DNA of 64,000 bases. It comes from Citreicella sp. C3M06 (GTDB taxonomy: Bacteria; Pseudomonadota; Alphaproteobacteria; Rhodobacterales; Rhodobacteraceae). The stretch lies in contig NZ_JAHKQA010000048.1 in assembly GCF_018860705.1 (NCBI RefSeq), positions 1 through 64,000 on the forward strand, given 5' to 3'. Made by a program: the position numbers and the translations under genes. Of this stretch, positions 1-8,401 are shown piece by piece. Every line of letters starts with the position of its first letter. The first letter of the stretch is position 1. Under the pieces are notes generated by a model. The model was not told the origin of the DNA, searched no databases, and worked only from the letters and a program-made list of their open reading frames with translations.

Positions 1-1
1 C

Positions 2-265
2 TCCGGCGCCGCCAGCCCCGTTCCCCCCTCCCAAGCGCCGGGCCTGCCCGGCGAGATCCGCAACCGCGCCGATGTCGAAACCGCGCTCGACCGGATCATC
101 GCATTTTACGAGCGCACCGAACCGTCCAGCCCGCTGCCGCATCTGGCCCGGCGGATGCGGCGGATGGTGATGATGGATTTCCTCGAACTGATGGAAGAGG
201 TGGCGCCGTCGGGGCTCAAGGAGTTTCGCAGCGTCGCCGGGGTCGAGGACGGCAAAAAGAAATAG
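2..265 (+). CDS. tssA: T6SS protein TssA (ImpA), C-terminal fragment
   Basis: The window opens inside this gene; only the last 87 codons are present. The readable tail carries an ImpA-type C-terminal pattern (FYERTEPSSPLPHLARRMRR, then DFLELMEEVAPSGLKEF). The PSSP-x(n)-R-x(2)-R and MDF-x(n)-APSG arrangement is typical of the TssA/ImpA C-terminus. In the family, TssA is a cytoplasmic cap protein that helps start baseplate and sheath assembly. It ends 20 bases before tssB, whose ribosome binding site lies in that gap, so the two are probably co-transcribed. Identification rests on a short fragment plus the gene order that follows. Nothing can be said about the N-terminal half. Confidence 0.8.
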   Translation, partial: SGAASPVPPSQAPGLPGEIRNRADVETALDRIIAFYERTEPSSPLPHLARRMRRMVMMDFLELMEEVAPSGLKEFRSVAGVEDGKKK

Positions 266-285
266 CGAACAGGAAAGGGAGTTGA

Positions 286-816
286 ATGGCCGACAGCAAG
301 CAGAAGGTGATCGAACGCAACCGCGCACCGCGGGTCCAGATCGCCTATGACGTCGAACATTACGGATCGGAAACCACCATCGAATTGCCCTTTGTCATGG
401 GCGTGATGGCCGATCTTTCCGGCGCTTCGGAAACCCCGGAGGCGTCCAAGCCGATCCCCGACCGCAGCTTCGTGGAAACCGACGCGGGCAGGTTCGGCAA
501 GTTCATGGAGGCGCTCGCCCCGAGGGTAAAGGCCCGCGTGCCCAATACCTTGCCCGCCGTCGAGGGGGCGGAAAAGGACGAAGAACTCTTCGTCGATCTC
601 AGCTTCAAGAGCATGTCCGATTTCGCCCCCGACAAGATCGCCGCGCAGGTGCCAGCGCTCTCCGAGCTGCTGAAGATGCGCAGCCAGCTGGTCGAGTTGC
701 TGGGCTACATGGACGGCAAGGTCGACGCGGAAAAGCGCATTGCGCAGCTGCTGGGCAACGAGCCGCTGCTGGCGCAGGCCGCCGAGGCCGCGATGGCCGC
801 CGGCAAGGAGGATTGA
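286..816 (+). CDS. tssB: T6SS small sheath subunit TssB (VipA)
   Basis: The 176-residue product has the length and character of TssB. An early segment reading ELPFVMGVMADLSG is the classic TssB signature, and a C-terminal run of short helices follows (about residues 120-165, LLKMRSQLVELLGYMDGK). TssB pairs with TssC to form the contractile cytoplasmic sheath. The start is supported by an AGGAAAGGGAG-type ribosome binding site just upstream. The stop is 3 bases before tssC, so the two partners are tightly linked. Nothing is unusual. Confidence 0.95.
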   Translation: MADSKQKVIERNRAPRVQIAYDVEHYGSETTIELPFVMGVMADLSGASETPEASKPIPDRSFVETDAGRFGKFMEALAPRVKARVPNTLPAVEGAEKDEELFVDLSFKSMSDFAPDKIAAQVPALSELLKMRSQLVELLGYMDGKVDAEKRIAQLLGNEPLLAQAAEAAMAAGKED

Positions 817-819
817 TCC

Positions 820-2325
820 ATGGCAGAAGAACTCAAATCCGACACCGGCGCGGCCGAGGCCGAAGCGCTTGATCTGGGCGAATTCTCGGCGCTGCTGGAA
901 AAGGATTTCCGCGTCAAGGACGAGGCTTCCGACCGGCTCAAGGGTCTTGTCGCCAACCTTGCGCTGGCGGCGCAGGAAAAGGCCGGATCGGCGACGATTT
1001 CCGGCAATGCGGTCAAGTCGATCAAGTCTCTGATCGGCGGTATCGACCAAATCCTGACGGAGCAGATGAACGAGATCCTGCACGCCCCCGAGCTGCGCGA
1101 GATCGAAGGCACATGGCGCGGATTGCATTATCTGGTCAACAACACCGAGACCGATCAGAAGCTGAAGATCCGGGTGATGAACATCCGCAAGGACGATCTG
1201 GCCGATCATCTCGAGGATTACGAAGGCCAGATGTGGGACCAGTCGGCGGTCTTCAAGAAGATCTATTCCGACGAATATTCGATGTTTGGCGGCGAGCCGT
1301 TCGGCGCCATCATCGGGGCCTATGAATTCAGCCACAAGCCCAAGGACGTGAGCATGTTGCGCAACCTGTCCGGGATTTGCGCATCGGCCCATGCCCCCTT
1401 TATCGCCGCCGCCGCGCCGCAGCTCTACCGGATGGAAAGCTGGCAGGAACTGCCCAACCCGCAGGATCTGCAACAGGTGATGTCCTCGCCCGAATATGCC
1501 AGCTGGAATTCTCTGCGCGAGTCCGAGGATGCGCGCTATATCGGCCTGACCATGCCGCGGGTGCTGGGGCGGCTGCCGTACGGCGCCGAGACGGTGCCGG
1601 TGAAGGGTTTCGATTTCGAAGAGCAGATCGACGGTAAGCACGATCATTACGTTTGGATGAACGCGGCCTTTGCCATGGGCGTCAACATCAACCGCAGCCA
1701 CAAGATCAGCGGTTGGGGCACCCAGATCCGCGGCGTTGAATCGGGCGGCACGGTGATGAACCTGCCGGTACACACCTTCCCGACCGATGATGGCTCTGTG
1801 GCGATGAAATGCCCCACCGAGATCGCCATCGACGATCGCCGCGAGGCCGAGCTTGCCAAGCTGGGGATGATGCCGATCCTGCATCGCAAGAACACCGATC
1901 TTGCGGCTTTTATCGGGGCGCATTCGCTTCAGGATGACGAGACCCGCGCCGGCAAGCTGGTCGACCCGGACGCGCAGGCCAACGAGCGGCTGTCGGCCAA
2001 TCTTCCCTATCTTTTCCCCGTGTGCCGCTTTGCACATTACCTGAAGGCGATCGCGCGGGACAAGGTCGGCACGTTCAAGGAACGCGCCGACATGCAGGTT
2101 TGGCTTGGCGAGTGGATCAACCGCTATGTCCTCGCCAATCCGGCCATGGCTGATGAAAAGGCCAAGGCCAAACGGCCACTTGCCGCCGCAGAGGTGCAGG
2201 TGGACAGCGTCGAGGGACGCCCCGGCTATTACAACGCCCGGTTCTACCTTCGGCCGCATTACCAACTGGAAGGCATCAACGCGAGCCTGCGGCTCGTGTC
2301 CGAGCTGCCCTCTGTCAAATCATGA
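820..2325 (+). CDS. tssC: T6SS large sheath subunit TssC (VipB)
   Basis: The 501-residue product matches TssC in length and motifs: EIEGTWRGLHYLV near residue 100, the FGAIIGAYEF block, a central LGRLPYG and a C-terminal RPHYQLEGINASLRLVSELP ending. With TssB it builds the sheath whose contraction drives the Hcp tube outward. The gene starts 3 bases after tssB, with a GGAG site inside the tssB tail. Nothing suggests truncation. It is followed 25 bases later by hcp with its own ribosome binding site, which may allow higher hcp translation. Confidence 0.96.
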   Translation: MAEELKSDTGAAEAEALDLGEFSALLEKDFRVKDEASDRLKGLVANLALAAQEKAGSATISGNAVKSIKSLIGGIDQILTEQMNEILHAPELREIEGTWRGLHYLVNNTETDQKLKIRVMNIRKDDLADHLEDYEGQMWDQSAVFKKIYSDEYSMFGGEPFGAIIGAYEFSHKPKDVSMLRNLSGICASAHAPFIAAAAPQLYRMESWQELPNPQDLQQVMSSPEYASWNSLRESEDARYIGLTMPRVLGRLPYGAETVPVKGFDFEEQIDGKHDHYVWMNAAFAMGVNINRSHKISGWGTQIRGVESGGTVMNLPVHTFPTDDGSVAMKCPTEIAIDDRREAELAKLGMMPILHRKNTDLAAFIGAHSLQDDETRAGKLVDPDAQANERLSANLPYLFPVCRFAHYLKAIARDKVGTFKERADMQVWLGEWINRYVLANPAMADEKAKAKRPLAAAEVQVDSVEGRPGYYNARFYLRPHYQLEGINASLRLVSELPSVKS

Positions 2326-2350
2326 CTTTTGAAGACAATGGAGAGATAAA

Positions 2351-2860
2351 ATGGCATTTACCGGCTATCTGAAAATCCCCGATATCGACGGCGAAAGCCA
2401 GCGCGCCGATCACGAGGATGAAATCGACATCACCGACATCATGTGGTCGATCGAGCAGGCGGCCACCGCGCAGACCGGCCGTGGCCGCGCCCGTGCGCGC
2501 GCCGATGTCAGCTCGCTGGTCTGCAGAAAGGTCTATGATGCCTCCTCGCCCTATATCGCGCTGGCCGCGATGCAGGCGAAAAGCTTCAAGGATGTGATCG
2601 TGACCGTGCGCCGTGACAGCGGCGAAGCGCATCTTGATTACCTGACCATCACCATGACCAACACCATCATCTCGCACTACGAGATCGACGGTGTCGGGCG
2701 CATCACCGACTCTGAACGGGTGGAGCGCGAAGGTCAGGAGTTGCAGGAGCGGATCGGTTTCGCCTTCGAGAACATCAAGGTCAAGTACGTGGTGCAGGAA
2801 GAGGATCACTCTGCCGGCGACGAGCACGAGATCGAGTTCGACATCGCGGCAGGCGTGTGA
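2351..2860 (+). CDS. hcp: T6SS tube protein Hcp (TssD)
   Basis: This 169-residue protein has the Hcp beginning (MAFTGYLKIPDIDGES) and the closing beta-strand pattern of the Hcp1 family (KVKYVVQEEDHSAGDEHEIE). Hcp forms stacked hexameric rings inside the sheath and is secreted, often carrying small effectors. A GGAGAGA ribosome binding site sits 4-5 bases before the start. It lies inside the structural operon rather than in a separate hcp-vgrG island. No C-terminal effector extension is present. Confidence 0.95.
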   Translation: MAFTGYLKIPDIDGESQRADHEDEIDITDIMWSIEQAATAQTGRGRARARADVSSLVCRKVYDASSPYIALAAMQAKSFKDVIVTVRRDSGEAHLDYLTITMTNTIISHYEIDGVGRITDSERVEREGQELQERIGFAFENIKVKYVVQEEDHSAGDEHEIEFDIAAGV

Positions 2861-2884
2861 GCGGTCTGACCAGGGGACCGGTTC

Positions 2885-3607
2885 ATGTCTGACGATCGCC
2901 TGACACAGGCGGTATCCCGGCAGGATGCCGTTCAGCCGTCCCTCTGGGACAGGCTGGTCGATGACCTGCCGGGTCTTAGCGCCGAAGCGGCCGCGCTTGG
3001 CCGCGATCTTGCCCGGGCCATGGGCGCGCCCGAGGCCGCCGAGACGCTTATGGCCGCCGGGCCGCGCGGCATCGAGGCCCGCGACGATATCGCGCCCGAA
3101 ACCCGCCAGTTGGCCCATCGGCTGCTGGCCCTGCGCGCCCGCAAGCGCCGTCTCGAAGAGGCGGGCATCGTGGTGACCTCGGACATTCTGCGCGAGGCGG
3201 TGCGGCGCGACATTGAAATGCTGTTCAACACAGAGCGGATGGAGGCAGATTTCCTGTTGACCCCGCGCGAGGCGCTGGCCCATCAAAGCCCGCGCGACCT
3301 GCTCGCCGATTATCCCGAGGTGCGGCGCAGCGTGCTCAATTACGGGGTGCCGTCGTTTTCGGGGCGCAACGGCGCTGACATCGACGCCGACGCGCTGGCG
3401 CGCGAGCTGAAGCGGGTGCTCAACACCTTCGAGCCGCGCCTTGCGCCGGGCAGTGTCAAGGTGACGGTGTCGCGCTCGGACAAGGCCGGGCTGGTGATCG
3501 CGGTGGATGGCACGCTGTTGCTCTCGCCGGTCCCCGAGCGGCTGCGGCTGTCGACGTCGATCGATCTCGACAACGGCAACGCCCGAACCACGCTGGAGGA
3601 GCGCTAA
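2885..3607 (+). CDS. tssE: T6SS baseplate protein TssE (gp25-like)
   Basis: The 240-residue product has a short N-terminal SLWDRLVDDL motif and a C-terminal gp25/lysozyme-like fold region (about residues 105-235: AVRRDIEMLFNTER, DYPEVRRSVLNYGVPSFSG, then strands ending in the tail). TssE is a baseplate wedge component resembling phage T4 gp25. It is longer than the usual 130-180 residues because about 80 helical residues, rich in Ala and Arg, separate the opening motif from the gp25 domain. The last base of its TAA stop is the first base of the tssF start, so translation is probably coupled. Confidence 0.88.
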   Translation: MSDDRLTQAVSRQDAVQPSLWDRLVDDLPGLSAEAAALGRDLARAMGAPEAAETLMAAGPRGIEARDDIAPETRQLAHRLLALRARKRRLEEAGIVVTSDILREAVRRDIEMLFNTERMEADFLLTPREALAHQSPRDLLADYPEVRRSVLNYGVPSFSGRNGADIDADALARELKRVLNTFEPRLAPGSVKVTVSRSDKAGLVIAVDGTLLLSPVPERLRLSTSIDLDNGNARTTLEER

Positions 3608-5484
3608 TGGACGCGGCCTTCCTTGATTACTACGAAGAAGAGCTTGGCGCGATCCGCGGACTTGCGCAGGATTTCGCGGCGCTGCATCCCAACGTGGCGC
3701 GCAATCTGGCGCTGGACGCGGTGCCATGCCCCGATCCCTATGTCGAGCGGCTGCTTGAAGGCGTGGCGTTTCTGGCGGCACGCACCCGGCTCAAGGTCGA
3801 TGCCGAGGCGTCGCGCTATGTGCGCAACCTGCTCGACATGCTGTATCCCGATCTGGCGGGGCCGTCTCCGGCGATGAGCATGGCGCAGATGGTGCCCGGC
3901 CCGCAGACGCTGCGGATGACCTCGGGCTATACCATGAAGCGTGGCACCCGGCTGGTGGCCGGGCTGCGCGAGGGGTTGGCGACGCGCGCGACCTATACCA
4001 CCGCGCAGCCGGTGGCGCTGTGGCCGATCCGTCTGGCATCGGTGCGCTACCTGCCCGATCGCGGCGCGCTGGCGCAGGCCGGGGTGTCGGCGCAGCTGTC
4101 GCGCGAGGCCTCGGCGGGGCTGCACATCACGCTCGAGCGGCTGGAAGGTGGGCCGCTGTCGGAGCTGCCGCTGGACCGGCTGGAAATATACCTTGGCGCG
4201 GGCGCGCGGGGGGGGGCGCTGCTGGATGCCTGTTTCGGGGGCTGCGCCGGCATCGCGGCGCGCCCCGCCGATGGGCGCACGCCGTTTCGCCCCCTGCCTC
4301 TCCCGCGCCTTGTTGGCATCGACGGCGACGAGGCGCTTTTGCCCCGTGCGCGCCCCTCGTTCGAAGGCTACCGGCTGCTGCGCGAATATTTCCTGATGCC
4401 CGAGCGGTTTCATTACCTCGGGCTATCGGGGCTGGGGCCGGTGGTGCAATCTTGCAGCGACAGCACGCTCGACGTGGTGGTGCTGCTCTGCGAGGAACGC
4501 CCGGCGCTGGCGCAGACCAGCGCGCAGGACATGACGCTGTTCGTGACGCCGGTGCTCAACCTGTTCGAACATGAATGCAATCTGGTCGAGCTGCGCGCCA
4601 ACCGCTCGGCGCATATCGTTCAAGCCGACCGCACCCGCCCCAAGGATTACGAGATCTACCGCCTGCTGCGGGTCGAGGATGCCGAAAGCGATGGCCCGCA
4701 AGCCCGCCTGCGTCCGCTGTTCGGGGTCGAGGCGGGGATGGACAGCGGTCATGTCTATTCCTTCGAACGCCGCCCGAGGCTGCCCGATACCGAAGACGTG
4801 CGGCGCGGCCAGACCCGGTCGAGCTATTCGGGCGACGATCTGTACCTGTCGACCGGCCGCCCGGCGGGGCGCGCATCGGACAGGGCGCTGCGTCGGCTCG
4901 ACGTGCGGGCGCTGTGCACCAACCGCGATCTGCCGATCCTCGACGACATGCCCAAGCTGACGCTGGAAACCGGCGATCCGGTGTCCGAGGTGCGCCTGCT
5001 GCGCAACATGCGCCGCCCGCATCCGTCGCTGCGATCAAGCTTGCCGCAGGGCACCGGGGGCGAGGCGCGGATGGATCACCTGTCGTGGCGCTGGATCTCG
5101 CAGTTGGGGCTGAACCACCTGTCGCTGGCGGAAACCGGCGCCGATGCCGAACCGCTGCGCGCGCTGGTCCAGCTTTATGCCGACCGGGGCGATCCGGCGC
5201 TGCGCCGCCATGGCCGGGCGCTGGAAAAGGTATCGTCGCGCCGGGTGATCGAGCGGCTCGGTCTGCCGGGGCCGATGTGCTTTGGCCATGGCACCGAGAT
5301 CACGCTGCACATCGACGATCAGCTGCTGTCGGGCGGCAGCGATCTGTTGCTGTCGGCCTTGTTGGCGCAGTTGTTCGCGCGCCACGCCGGCGTCAATTCC
5401 TTTGTCCGCACCCGCACGCGGCTGACCCATCAGCAAAGAGAGGTGACATGGCCGATGACTCCCGGCACCCGCGCGCTGATCTGA
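3607..5484 (+). CDS. tssF: T6SS baseplate protein TssF (ImpG)
   Basis: The 625-residue product opens with the typical TssF pattern (LDYYEEELGAIRGLAQDFAA, then HPNVARNLAL) and contains VERLLEGVAFLAAR and YPDLAGPSPAMSMAQ, the family's most conserved N-terminal blocks. The C-terminal GTEITLHIDD and FVRTRTRLTHQQREVTWPM segments also fit. TssF forms baseplate wedges with TssG, TssE and TssK. The gene starts on the tssE stop codon, and its last 37 bases overlap tssG in another frame. The length is normal for the family. Confidence 0.95.
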   Translation: MDAAFLDYYEEELGAIRGLAQDFAALHPNVARNLALDAVPCPDPYVERLLEGVAFLAARTRLKVDAEASRYVRNLLDMLYPDLAGPSPAMSMAQMVPGPQTLRMTSGYTMKRGTRLVAGLREGLATRATYTTAQPVALWPIRLASVRYLPDRGALAQAGVSAQLSREASAGLHITLERLEGGPLSELPLDRLEIYLGAGARGGALLDACFGGCAGIAARPADGRTPFRPLPLPRLVGIDGDEALLPRARPSFEGYRLLREYFLMPERFHYLGLSGLGPVVQSCSDSTLDVVVLLCEERPALAQTSAQDMTLFVTPVLNLFEHECNLVELRANRSAHIVQADRTRPKDYEIYRLLRVEDAESDGPQARLRPLFGVEAGMDSGHVYSFERRPRLPDTEDVRRGQTRSSYSGDDLYLSTGRPAGRASDRALRRLDVRALCTNRDLPILDDMPKLTLETGDPVSEVRLLRNMRRPHPSLRSSLPQGTGGEARMDHLSWRWISQLGLNHLSLAETGADAEPLRALVQLYADRGDPALRRHGRALEKVSSRRVIERLGLPGPMCFGHGTEITLHIDDQLLSGGSDLLLSALLAQLFARHAGVNSFVRTRTRLTHQQREVTWPMTPGTRALI

Positions 5485-6473
5485 GCGCTGAGGCGATTGC
5501 CGAAATGGATGTGTTCGAACTGCTGCGGCGGCTTGAAACCGATGCGGCGCGCTTTGGCCGGTCTGGCCCCGATCCGGCGCGGCTGGGTCAGCTTGCCCGG
5601 CAAAGCTTTGCAACCTCGGATGTCGCCAGCCTGACGCCAGCCAGCGCCGAGCGCCCGGCGCAGGTGGCGATCAATGTGCTGGGGCTGATCGGGCCCGAAG
5701 GTCCGCTGCCGCTGCATATGACGCGCTGGATCATCCAGCGCCTGTCGAACCGCTGGTTCGACGGGGCCGGGCAGGGGGCCCGCGCCGACACCGCCTTTCT
5801 TGATTTCGCCAACCTGCTGCAACACCGGCTGATCGCGCTGTACTGGCGGGCCTGGGCCGATGCGCGCCCCGAAATCCACATCGCCCATGGCGATGGCGAG
5901 CGCATCACCGCGATGCTGCGCGCGCTGGCCGGCATCGGCCTGCCCGGAGAAACGACCGGCGATGCCCGGCTGGACAGCGCGAAACTGCACCACGCCACCT
6001 CGCTCGCACAAGAGGTGCGCGGGCCGCAGCGGCTGACGCGGTTTCTTGAAACCGTGCTGGGGCTGCCGGTGGATGTGGTCGAATGGGCAGGCCATTGGAC
6101 GGCGCTGCCAGAGCGGCTTCAGACCCGGCTTGGCGGGCAGCATTGCGGGCTTGGCAGCGGTGCGGTGGCGGGGGCGCGGATCTTTGATCGCCAGTCGCGC
6201 GCCGAGCTGCGGCTGGGGCCACTGACGCTGGCACAGTTCCACGATTTTCTGAACGACCCCGAGGCATGGGCGCGGCTGCGCCACGCGGTGCTTTCGGCCA
6301 TGGGGCGCGAGATCGCCTTTGATCTGCGCCTTGTGCTGCGCGCCGAAGACGTGCCTCCGGCGCAACTTGGCGGCTGCCAGCTGGGGCGCACGGCTTGGCT
6401 GTCGCCGCTGCCGGGGCGCGACGCAGACGATCTGTGCTTTGCCGCCATAACCGAGGAAAGGCAGGCCGCATGA
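5448..6473 (+). CDS. tssG: T6SS baseplate protein TssG (ImpH)
   Basis: The 341-residue product carries TssG hallmarks: FELLRRLE near the start, a VAINVLGLIGPEGPLPLHMT segment around residues 75-95 and a DFANLLQHRLIALYWRAW block, with a C-terminal LGPLTLAQFHDFL region. The chosen start lies inside the end of tssF and has an AAGAGAGG site 4-5 bases upstream. The open frame continues much further upstream only because it shadows tssF. TssG links the baseplate wedges. The stop overlaps the FHA gene start (ATGA), so the two are translationally coupled. Confidence 0.94.
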   Translation: MADDSRHPRADLSAEAIAEMDVFELLRRLETDAARFGRSGPDPARLGQLARQSFATSDVASLTPASAERPAQVAINVLGLIGPEGPLPLHMTRWIIQRLSNRWFDGAGQGARADTAFLDFANLLQHRLIALYWRAWADARPEIHIAHGDGERITAMLRALAGIGLPGETTGDARLDSAKLHHATSLAQEVRGPQRLTRFLETVLGLPVDVVEWAGHWTALPERLQTRLGGQHCGLGSGAVAGARIFDRQSRAELRLGPLTLAQFHDFLNDPEAWARLRHAVLSAMGREIAFDLRLVLRAEDVPPAQLGGCQLGRTAWLSPLPGRDADDLCFAAITEERQAA

Positions 6474-7930
6474 AGCTGGTGCTGGAACACAGCCCGAGGC
6501 CGCAGGCGCGCACCGAGATGGTGTTCGAGGGCAATCGCCTGAGCATCGGGCGCAGCGAGGATTGCGACTGGCAGCTGGACGATCCTGAGATGTTCATCTC
6601 GCGCCGCCACCTGATCCTGTCCGAACAGGGCGGGCAGGTGATGGTGACCGATGCCTCCTCGGGCGGGCTCTATATCGACAACGCGGCAAACCCGCTGGGG
6701 CCGGGGAACTCCGTGCCTGTGGAGCCGGGGATGAAGCTGCGCCTCGGCGATTTCACCCTGCGCATCGAGGCCATGCCCGACACGCCGCGCCAGACCATCG
6801 CCCCGGCGGTGACCCCCGCCGCGCCGCCACGTCCGGGCGGCTTTGACTTCGGCGCGCGTGAGGCGGCGCCGCCCCCCCCCGAACGCCCCGCCACGCTGCC
6901 CGATCCCTTCGGGCTGAAAGACAGCGGGGCGGCGCTCAACTGGCAAAAGGAGCCGCCCGCGCCGCCGCGCCCGCTCGATCAGGGTGATCCGTTCGAGCTC
7001 GATCTTCAGGGCAGCCCCGGCGAGACCGCGCCGCGCGCCCGCAGTATGGAACGCACCGGGGGCGATGCGTTCTTTGGCAGCGCGCCCGAGCCTGCCGCTC
7101 CCGATCGGGCCACCCCCGATGACCCCCCGGCCAAGCCCGATCTGTTCGCCGGTCTCTCGGCCAGTTTCGAGCCAGAGCCCGCCCCCGAGGTCACACCGCC
7201 CGCGCCAGACCCGGAGGAACAGCCGATCCTGTCGGCGTCCTTTGGCTTTGGCGCGCCGCCAGAGACTGTGCCAGAGCCTGTGCCAGAGCCGCCCGCAGAG
7301 CCCGCACCAGAGCCGACACCAGCGCCGCCACCGGCCGCCAATCCCGTTGCGCCCCGCGCCGCCCCGTCCGAAAACGATCCCATCGAGGCGCTCTATCGCG
7401 GCCTCGGCGTGCAGGGCAGTGCCAGCCCCGAACAGCTTGAACAGATCGGCCGCTCGATGCGGGCGCTGACCGAAGGGCTGATGATCCTGCTGCGCCACCG
7501 CGCGCAGGAACGCGCGCGGGTGCGGGTGGCGCAAACCGTCATCGCCAGCCAGAACGTCAACCCGCTGAAATTCCTCGCCTCGACCGAAGAGGGGCTTGAA
7601 TCGCTGATGGCCCCGCGCGGGCGCGGCTATCTTGATCCAGATCCGGCGCTGGCCGAAGCCTTTCGCGATCTGCACGACCACCAGATGCGCACATGGGCGG
7701 CGATGCAGACCGCGCTGCGCCGGATGCTGGGCAAGTTCGATCCCGCCGAAATCGCCCGCGAGATGGAGGATGTCGGGCGGCTTGAAAGCCTGCTGGCGGG
7801 CGGGCGCAGCGCCAAGCTCTGGCAACTTTACGAGGAACGCTTTCGCGAGATCGCCCGCGCCGCCGAAGAGCAGTTCCTTGGCGAGGTCGGGGTGGATTTC
7901 CGCGATGCCTATGAGAACCGAAAGGAGTGA
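6470..7930 (+). CDS. tagH: T6SS-associated FHA-domain protein TagH (ImpI/Fha type)
   Basis: The 486-residue product starts with an FHA domain (residues about 1-95; GR followed by SRRHLIL gives the conserved GRS...SRRH phosphopeptide-binding residues). A long proline/alanine/glutamate-rich linker follows (about 110-305, with Pro-Glu repeats). The C-terminal domain (about 320-480) resembles the TagH/VasC family tail (ALTEGLMILLRHRAQERARV, then FREIARAAEEQFLGEVG). FHA domains bind phosphothreonine, so this is probably the docking partner of a Thr kinase/phosphatase switch. It overlaps tssG by 4 bases and has a GAGGAAAGG site. The PP2C phosphatase at 20685-21431 would be its partner. Confidence 0.9.
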   Translation: MKLVLEHSPRPQARTEMVFEGNRLSIGRSEDCDWQLDDPEMFISRRHLILSEQGGQVMVTDASSGGLYIDNAANPLGPGNSVPVEPGMKLRLGDFTLRIEAMPDTPRQTIAPAVTPAAPPRPGGFDFGAREAAPPPPERPATLPDPFGLKDSGAALNWQKEPPAPPRPLDQGDPFELDLQGSPGETAPRARSMERTGGDAFFGSAPEPAAPDRATPDDPPAKPDLFAGLSASFEPEPAPEVTPPAPDPEEQPILSASFGFGAPPETVPEPVPEPPAEPAPEPTPAPPPAANPVAPRAAPSENDPIEALYRGLGVQGSASPEQLEQIGRSMRALTEGLMILLRHRAQERARVRVAQTVIASQNVNPLKFLASTEEGLESLMAPRGRGYLDPDPALAEAFRDLHDHQMRTWAAMQTALRRMLGKFDPAEIAREMEDVGRLESLLAGGRSAKLWQLYEERFREIARAAEEQFLGEVGVDFRDAYENRKE

Positions 7931-7934
7931 CGTG

Positions 7935-8387
7935 ATGACCCATTCAAGACGCTTCATCCTTGCCGCGGGGGCCAGCGCGCTGGCGCTTGGCGCCTGCCAA
8001 GAGGCCGCCGCCCCGGTGCTGAGCCTGCGCGCCGATGCCAGCCCCGGCATGAACCCCGGCCCCGATGGCGCCGACCGGCCGGTCACGGTCACGGTGCTTC
8101 AGATGAGCGGGGCCTCGAATTTCGACAGCGCCGATGTCTTCGCGTTGCAAAATGCCTCGGCAGCGGTGGGGGCAGAACTGGTCAAGGCCGATCAGATCGT
8201 GTTGGCCCCCGGCGTCAGCGTATCGCGCGACATCGCCATCGCGCCCGGCACCACGGTGATCGGCGTGACGGCGGGCTTTCGCGACCCGGCAGGCAAGGTG
8301 CTGCGCCGCAAGGTGCCCGCGCCGGGGGCAGACAGCGGGCTGGTGATCTCGGTCGGGCCGGGCGGCATTTCGCTCGTGATGACCTGA
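7935..8387 (+). CDS. tssJ: T6SS outer-membrane lipoprotein TssJ
   Basis: The 150-residue product has a lipoprotein signal peptide with the lipobox LGAC (cysteine at about residue 21) and a beta-sandwich-like remainder, as in TssJ/SciN. TssJ anchors the trans-envelope TssJLM complex to the outer membrane and contacts the periplasmic part of TssM. The ATG is preferred over a GTG one codon upstream because AAAGGAG lies 7 bases before it. The position between tagH and tssK is usual for tssJ. TssJ sequences are poorly conserved, so the call rests on lipobox, size and position. Confidence 0.85.
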   Translation: MTHSRRFILAAGASALALGACQEAAAPVLSLRADASPGMNPGPDGADRPVTVTVLQMSGASNFDSADVFALQNASAAVGAELVKADQIVLAPGVSVSRDIAIAPGTTVIGVTAGFRDPAGKVLRRKVPAPGADSGLVISVGPGGISLVMT

Positions 8388-8401
8388 ACGGAAAGGACAA
8401 C

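Noticed and set aside
106-2265. A 719-codon open frame on the minus strand opposite tssB/tssC
   Set aside because: It is fully antisense to two clear T6SS genes, has His/Arg/Gly-rich composition typical of GC-rich shadow frames and no ribosome binding site.
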